Origin: Callorhinus ursinus
Taxonomy: Eukaryota; Chordata; Mammalia; Carnivora; Otariidae
NCBI RefSeq assembly: GCF_003265705.1
Contig: NW_020312858.1
Location: 5,887,976-5,951,975, forward strand
Reading direction: 5' to 3'
DNA length: 64,000 nt
Shown: positions 63,938-64,000 of the stretch, in pieces
Layout: every line of letters starts with the position of its first letter
Position numbering within the stretch: the stretch's first letter is position 1
Notes under the pieces: generated by a model
Seen by the model: only the letters and a program-made list of their open reading frames with translations
What the model was told of the DNA's origin: nothing
The model's database searches: none
Made by a program: the position numbers and the translations under genes

Positions 63938-64000
63938 TCAGAATGGCTAAAATTAACAAGTCAGGAAACGACAGATGTTGGCGGGGATGCGGAGAAAGGG
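63938..64000 (+). mobile_element. L1 ORF2 3' region, runs off the window
   Basis: 'agaatggctaaaattaacaag' and 'gacagatgttggcggggatgcggagaaaggg' match the L1 stretch just before the ORF2 end, in sense. It continues beyond the right edge. Confidence 0.8.

Noticed and set aside
1..64000. CRISPR array, operon, prophage or other prokaryotic system
   Set aside because: Repeat content is wholly mammalian and there are no spaced identical short repeats or compact gene clusters.

Overview
The window is mammalian nuclear DNA from a carnivoran, most likely an arctoid caniform (bear, mustelid or pinniped group). The evidence is about twenty tRNA-Lys-derived CAN SINEs (SINEC), whose head runs GGGGCGCCTGGGTGGCTCAG and whose body ends in CT-rich DNA plus AATAAATAAAATCTTT. 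Their body reads as the bear/mustelid/seal type; it is not the dog SINEC_Cf or cat version. Two copies of a carnivore L1 3' end and many ancient mammalian repeats (MIR, L2, MER5/MER20-type hAT elements, MLT1/MST-type MaLR LTRs) agree with this. Family names come from recognising consensus motifs by eye, not from a RepeatMasker run.

I found no convincing protein-coding exon, rRNA, tRNA gene, CRISPR array or other gene. Every open frame is short (longest 206 codons), overlaps recognised repeats or GC-rich unique DNA, and lacks a recognisable domain. The window is best read as intergenic or deep intronic sequence.

Layout. 1-11 kb: an antisense L1 3' end, an antisense MaLR LTR, scattered MIRs, five SINECs, a cluster of MER20-like hAT fragments, and an AT-rich block at 4.14-4.52 kb that looks like a conserved non-coding element. 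11-31 kb: LINE territory, with L2, opposed L1 3' ends, an L2 split by an L1, a 4.5-kb antisense L1 block carrying nested SINEs and a younger L1, and a 2.4-kb antisense L1/HAL1-like block carrying three SINECs. 31-46 kb: mixed unique DNA and MLT1/hAT repeats, homeobox-type AT-rich blocks (32.2, 38.6 and 44.0 kb), a 16-copy CTTC microsatellite, a SINE inserted in another SINE's tail, and a 10-N assembly gap beside a 26-bp tandem repeat. 46-64 kb: GC-richer, gene-free unique DNA with a purine-rich G-tract region, a 23-copy GT microsatellite, several LTRs, two well-preserved plus-strand SINECs, a further L1/HAL1-like block at 54.4-56.6 kb, and an L1 running off the right edge.

I see no new biological system. 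The most informative observations are two short perfect hairpins inside old LTRs that fit template-switch mutation, a probably collapsed minisatellite at the assembly gap, a short-loop G-quadruplex motif, and several repeat-free AT-rich islands that could be developmental enhancers.
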